A stretch of 7,268 nt of DNA from assembly GCA_025357175.1 (NCBI GenBank), contig JANXPS010000228.1, positions 1 to 7,268 on the forward strand, in the 5' to 3' direction. The DNA is from Deltaproteobacteria bacterium. Its GTDB lineage: Bacteria; Desulfobacterota; Deferrimicrobia; Deferrimicrobiales; Deferrimicrobiaceae. Positions within the stretch are counted from its first letter, which is position 1. Each line of letters opens with the position of its first letter. The notes beneath the pieces are model-generated. The model made no database searches, was not told where the DNA came from, and worked only from the letters and a program-made list of their open reading frames with translations. Position numbers and translations under genes: made by a program. This document shows, piece after piece, positions 6,001 through 7,268 of the stretch.

Positions 6001-6771
6001 ATGAACCGACGCGTCAAGACCCCGGCCTTCCTGCTCGCCGGCTGCCTCGTAGCGCTGCTTTCAGTTTCCGCCAACGCGGCCGAGATCAAGATCGGCGGCG
6101 GCGGCGCGGCCATGAGCTCGGTCTTCACACCCGTCGCCGCACCGTTCGAGAAGGTGACCGGCATCCACCTCGTCGTCCTCCAGAGCACCCCGAAAGACGG
6201 ATTCGTCGCGCTGCTCAAGGGCGAGGTCCAGGCCGCCGCGGCCGCGGTGCCCATCGAGAGCATGATCAAGGGCGCCGAAGGCGACGGGCAGAAGGTCGAC
6301 CCGGCTTCGCTCAAGATCGAGGAGGTCGCCACCAACCGGACCGTCCTCATCGTCCACAAGGACAACCCCGTCACCAAGTTGAACAAGGAGCAGATCAAGG
6401 GGATCTTCACCGGCAAGACCACCAACTGGAAAGAGGTCGGCGGCAAGGACATGGCGATCATCGTCGTCTGGGGCAAGGGCACGCCCGGCCAGAACGCCCA
6501 GCTCGCCAAGGTGATGCTCGACGGCGGAACGGTGACCAACGAGGTGCTCGAGAGCGGCAACTACGCCAAGGTCCGCAGCGATGTCGCCGCCAACGCCGAG
6601 GCGGTCGGCATCGACCCGTTCGGCATGGTCGACGCGACGGTCAAGGCGGTTGAAACCGATCCGGTCATGACCAGCCCGATCATCGTCGTAACCAAGGGCG
6701 ATCCGTCCCCCGAGGTCCGCAAGCTGATCGATTACGTCAAGCGCGACGGCGCGCAGTACATCAAGAAGTAA
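6001..6771 (+). CDS. PstS-like periplasmic substrate-binding protein
   Basis: A 256-residue exported binding protein of the PBP2 / PstS-like superfamily (PBP_like_2). The signal peptide is clear: basic MNRRVK, hydrophobic core to about residue 22, then SANA-A with cleavage probably after residue 26. The mature part opens with EIKIGGGGAAMSSVFTPV (28-45), equivalent to the first ligand loop of PstS. It continues with LNKEQIKGIFTGKTTNWKEV (127-146), the most recognisable motif of PstS-like proteins, then VWGKGTPGQNA (156-166) and PEVRKLIDYV (237-246). True PstS proteins have an R-x-D/S-GSGT loop where this one has WGKGTPGQ, so phosphate as ligand is plausible but not shown; another oxyanion or small acid is possible. 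A strong ribosome binding site suggests abundant protein. The next gene, 12 nt downstream, is a chemoreceptor, and no transporter permease follows within the window, so a sensing role is a reasonable inference. Confidence 0.88.
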   Translation: MNRRVKTPAFLLAGCLVALLSVSANAAEIKIGGGGAAMSSVFTPVAAPFEKVTGIHLVVLQSTPKDGFVALLKGEVQAAAAAVPIESMIKGAEGDGQKVDPASLKIEEVATNRTVLIVHKDNPVTKLNKEQIKGIFTGKTTNWKEVGGKDMAIIVVWGKGTPGQNAQLAKVMLDGGTVTNEVLESGNYAKVRSDVAANAEAVGIDPFGMVDATVKAVETDPVMTSPIIVVTKGDPSPEVRKLIDYVKRDGAQYIKK

Positions 6772-6774
6772 CCC

Positions 6775-6780
6775 AGGGAA
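6775..6780 (+). promoter_or_regulatory. Ribosome binding site of the chemoreceptor gene
   Basis: AGGGAA in the 12-nt gap after the binding-protein stop, ending 3 nt before the ATG at 6784. The gap is too short for a promoter or terminator, so the two genes should share a transcript. Confidence 0.65.
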
Positions 6781-6783
6781 TTC

Positions 6784-7268
6784 ATGAAGATCCGCAGCAA
6801 GCTGTTCCTCAACATCGGCGTCACGGCGGTCGGAATCGCCGTCATCGCGGGCGTGGGCTACATGGGCATGCAGTTCGTCCAGGGCAAGCTCTCCCGCCTT
6901 GTCGAACGCTCGACGCCCTACCAGCTCAAGACGATCGAACTGCAGCGCGCCCTCCAGGAACAGACCGCGAACCTGCTGAAGGTCTCCACCTCGGTCTCGC
7001 AGGCCGAATTCGCCGCGGCCAACGCCGATGCCGGGAAGACGCTCGAGGAGGTCAAGCGGATCGAGGGGGAACTTTCGGCGCTCAAGAACGACGACAAGCG
7101 GGAATCGGGCGCCGCGGAGCTCGAGACGCTGACCGGCGACATGATCCGGACCACTTACGAGCGGCTCGCCGCCGAGGAGGGCGCGAAGAACGCCGGGAAG
7201 CTGATGTCCGCCAAGATGGGGGACATCGCCACGAAACTCGACGGCATGGCGAAGCAGAGCCGGCAGAC
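6784..7268 (+). CDS. Methyl-accepting chemotaxis protein, N-terminal part (cut by window edge)
   Basis: The reading frame from the ATG at 6784 stays open for 161 codons to the window end. It starts with the short basic MKIRSK, then a membrane segment at about 7-31, then a long helical region rich in Glu, Lys, Leu and Ala (about 34-161) that would form a periplasmic helical-bundle ligand domain of the 4HB type. The stretch FVQGKL..L.ERSTPYQLKTIELQRALQ (31-58) resembles the start of many Geobacter-type chemoreceptors as I remember them. The HAMP and methyl-accepting signalling domains that would prove the call lie beyond the edge; a histidine kinase or cyclase with the same sensor is the main alternative. 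It is co-oriented with, and 12 nt from, the binding-protein gene, so it may read that protein's ligand state. Confidence 0.72.
   Translation, partial: MKIRSKLFLNIGVTAVGIAVIAGVGYMGMQFVQGKLSRLVERSTPYQLKTIELQRALQEQTANLLKVSTSVSQAEFAAANADAGKTLEEVKRIEGELSALKNDDKRESGAAELETLTGDMIRTTYERLAAEEGAKNAGKLMSAKMGDIATKLDGMAKQSRQ

Noticed and set aside
6034..6045. LAGC lipobox-like sequence in the binding-protein signal peptide
   Set aside because: It comes after a very short hydrophobic stretch, and the hydrophobic core continues beyond the Cys to a good SANA-A cleavage site. A soluble periplasmic protein is more likely, though a lipoprotein cannot be fully excluded.

Overview
The window is GC-rich bacterial chromosomal DNA, densely coding, with no RNA gene, mobile element, CRISPR array or long repeat that I can see. 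The organism looks like a member of the Desulfobacterota, close to the Geobacter/Desulfuromonas group. The basis is the start of the last gene (a chemoreceptor N-terminus of a style I associate with Geobacter), the small binding protein before it, and a PiT transporter paired with a DUF47 protein. This placement comes from remembered family resemblance, not a search, and is tentative.

Left half (1-3857, minus strand, read right to left): a tight four-gene run. It starts with a flavin oxidoreductase of the FabK/nitronate monooxygenase family. A DUF47/PhoU-like protein follows after 4 nt, then a PiT phosphate transporter overlapping by 8 nt, then a secreted TPR-repeat protein overlapping by 32 nt and running off the left edge. 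The spacing suggests one transcript with coupled translation. The DUF47-PiT pair is the familiar phosphate uptake and control module; the two flanking genes are less expected partners.

Middle (3858-3988): a 131-nt divergent intergenic region with promoter-like sequence for the plus-strand genes and only a weak candidate for the minus operon. The plus-strand pair (3989-5876) encodes a thioredoxin-reductase-like ferredoxin-NAD(P) reductase and a diacylglycerol/lipid kinase. Neither has a visible Shine-Dalgarno sequence. The pair ends at a clear rho-independent terminator (5886-5919).

Right end (5920-7268, plus strand): a new transcription unit with a short leader and a strong ribosome binding site. 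It encodes a PstS-like periplasmic binding protein and, 12 nt later, the N-terminal part of a membrane chemoreceptor cut by the window edge. No ABC permease or ATPase gene lies between them, so the binding protein may serve sensing rather than, or as well as, uptake. I found no convincing undescribed defence or mobile system; this binding-protein/chemoreceptor pair and the oxidoreductase-led phosphate operon are the most interesting points.
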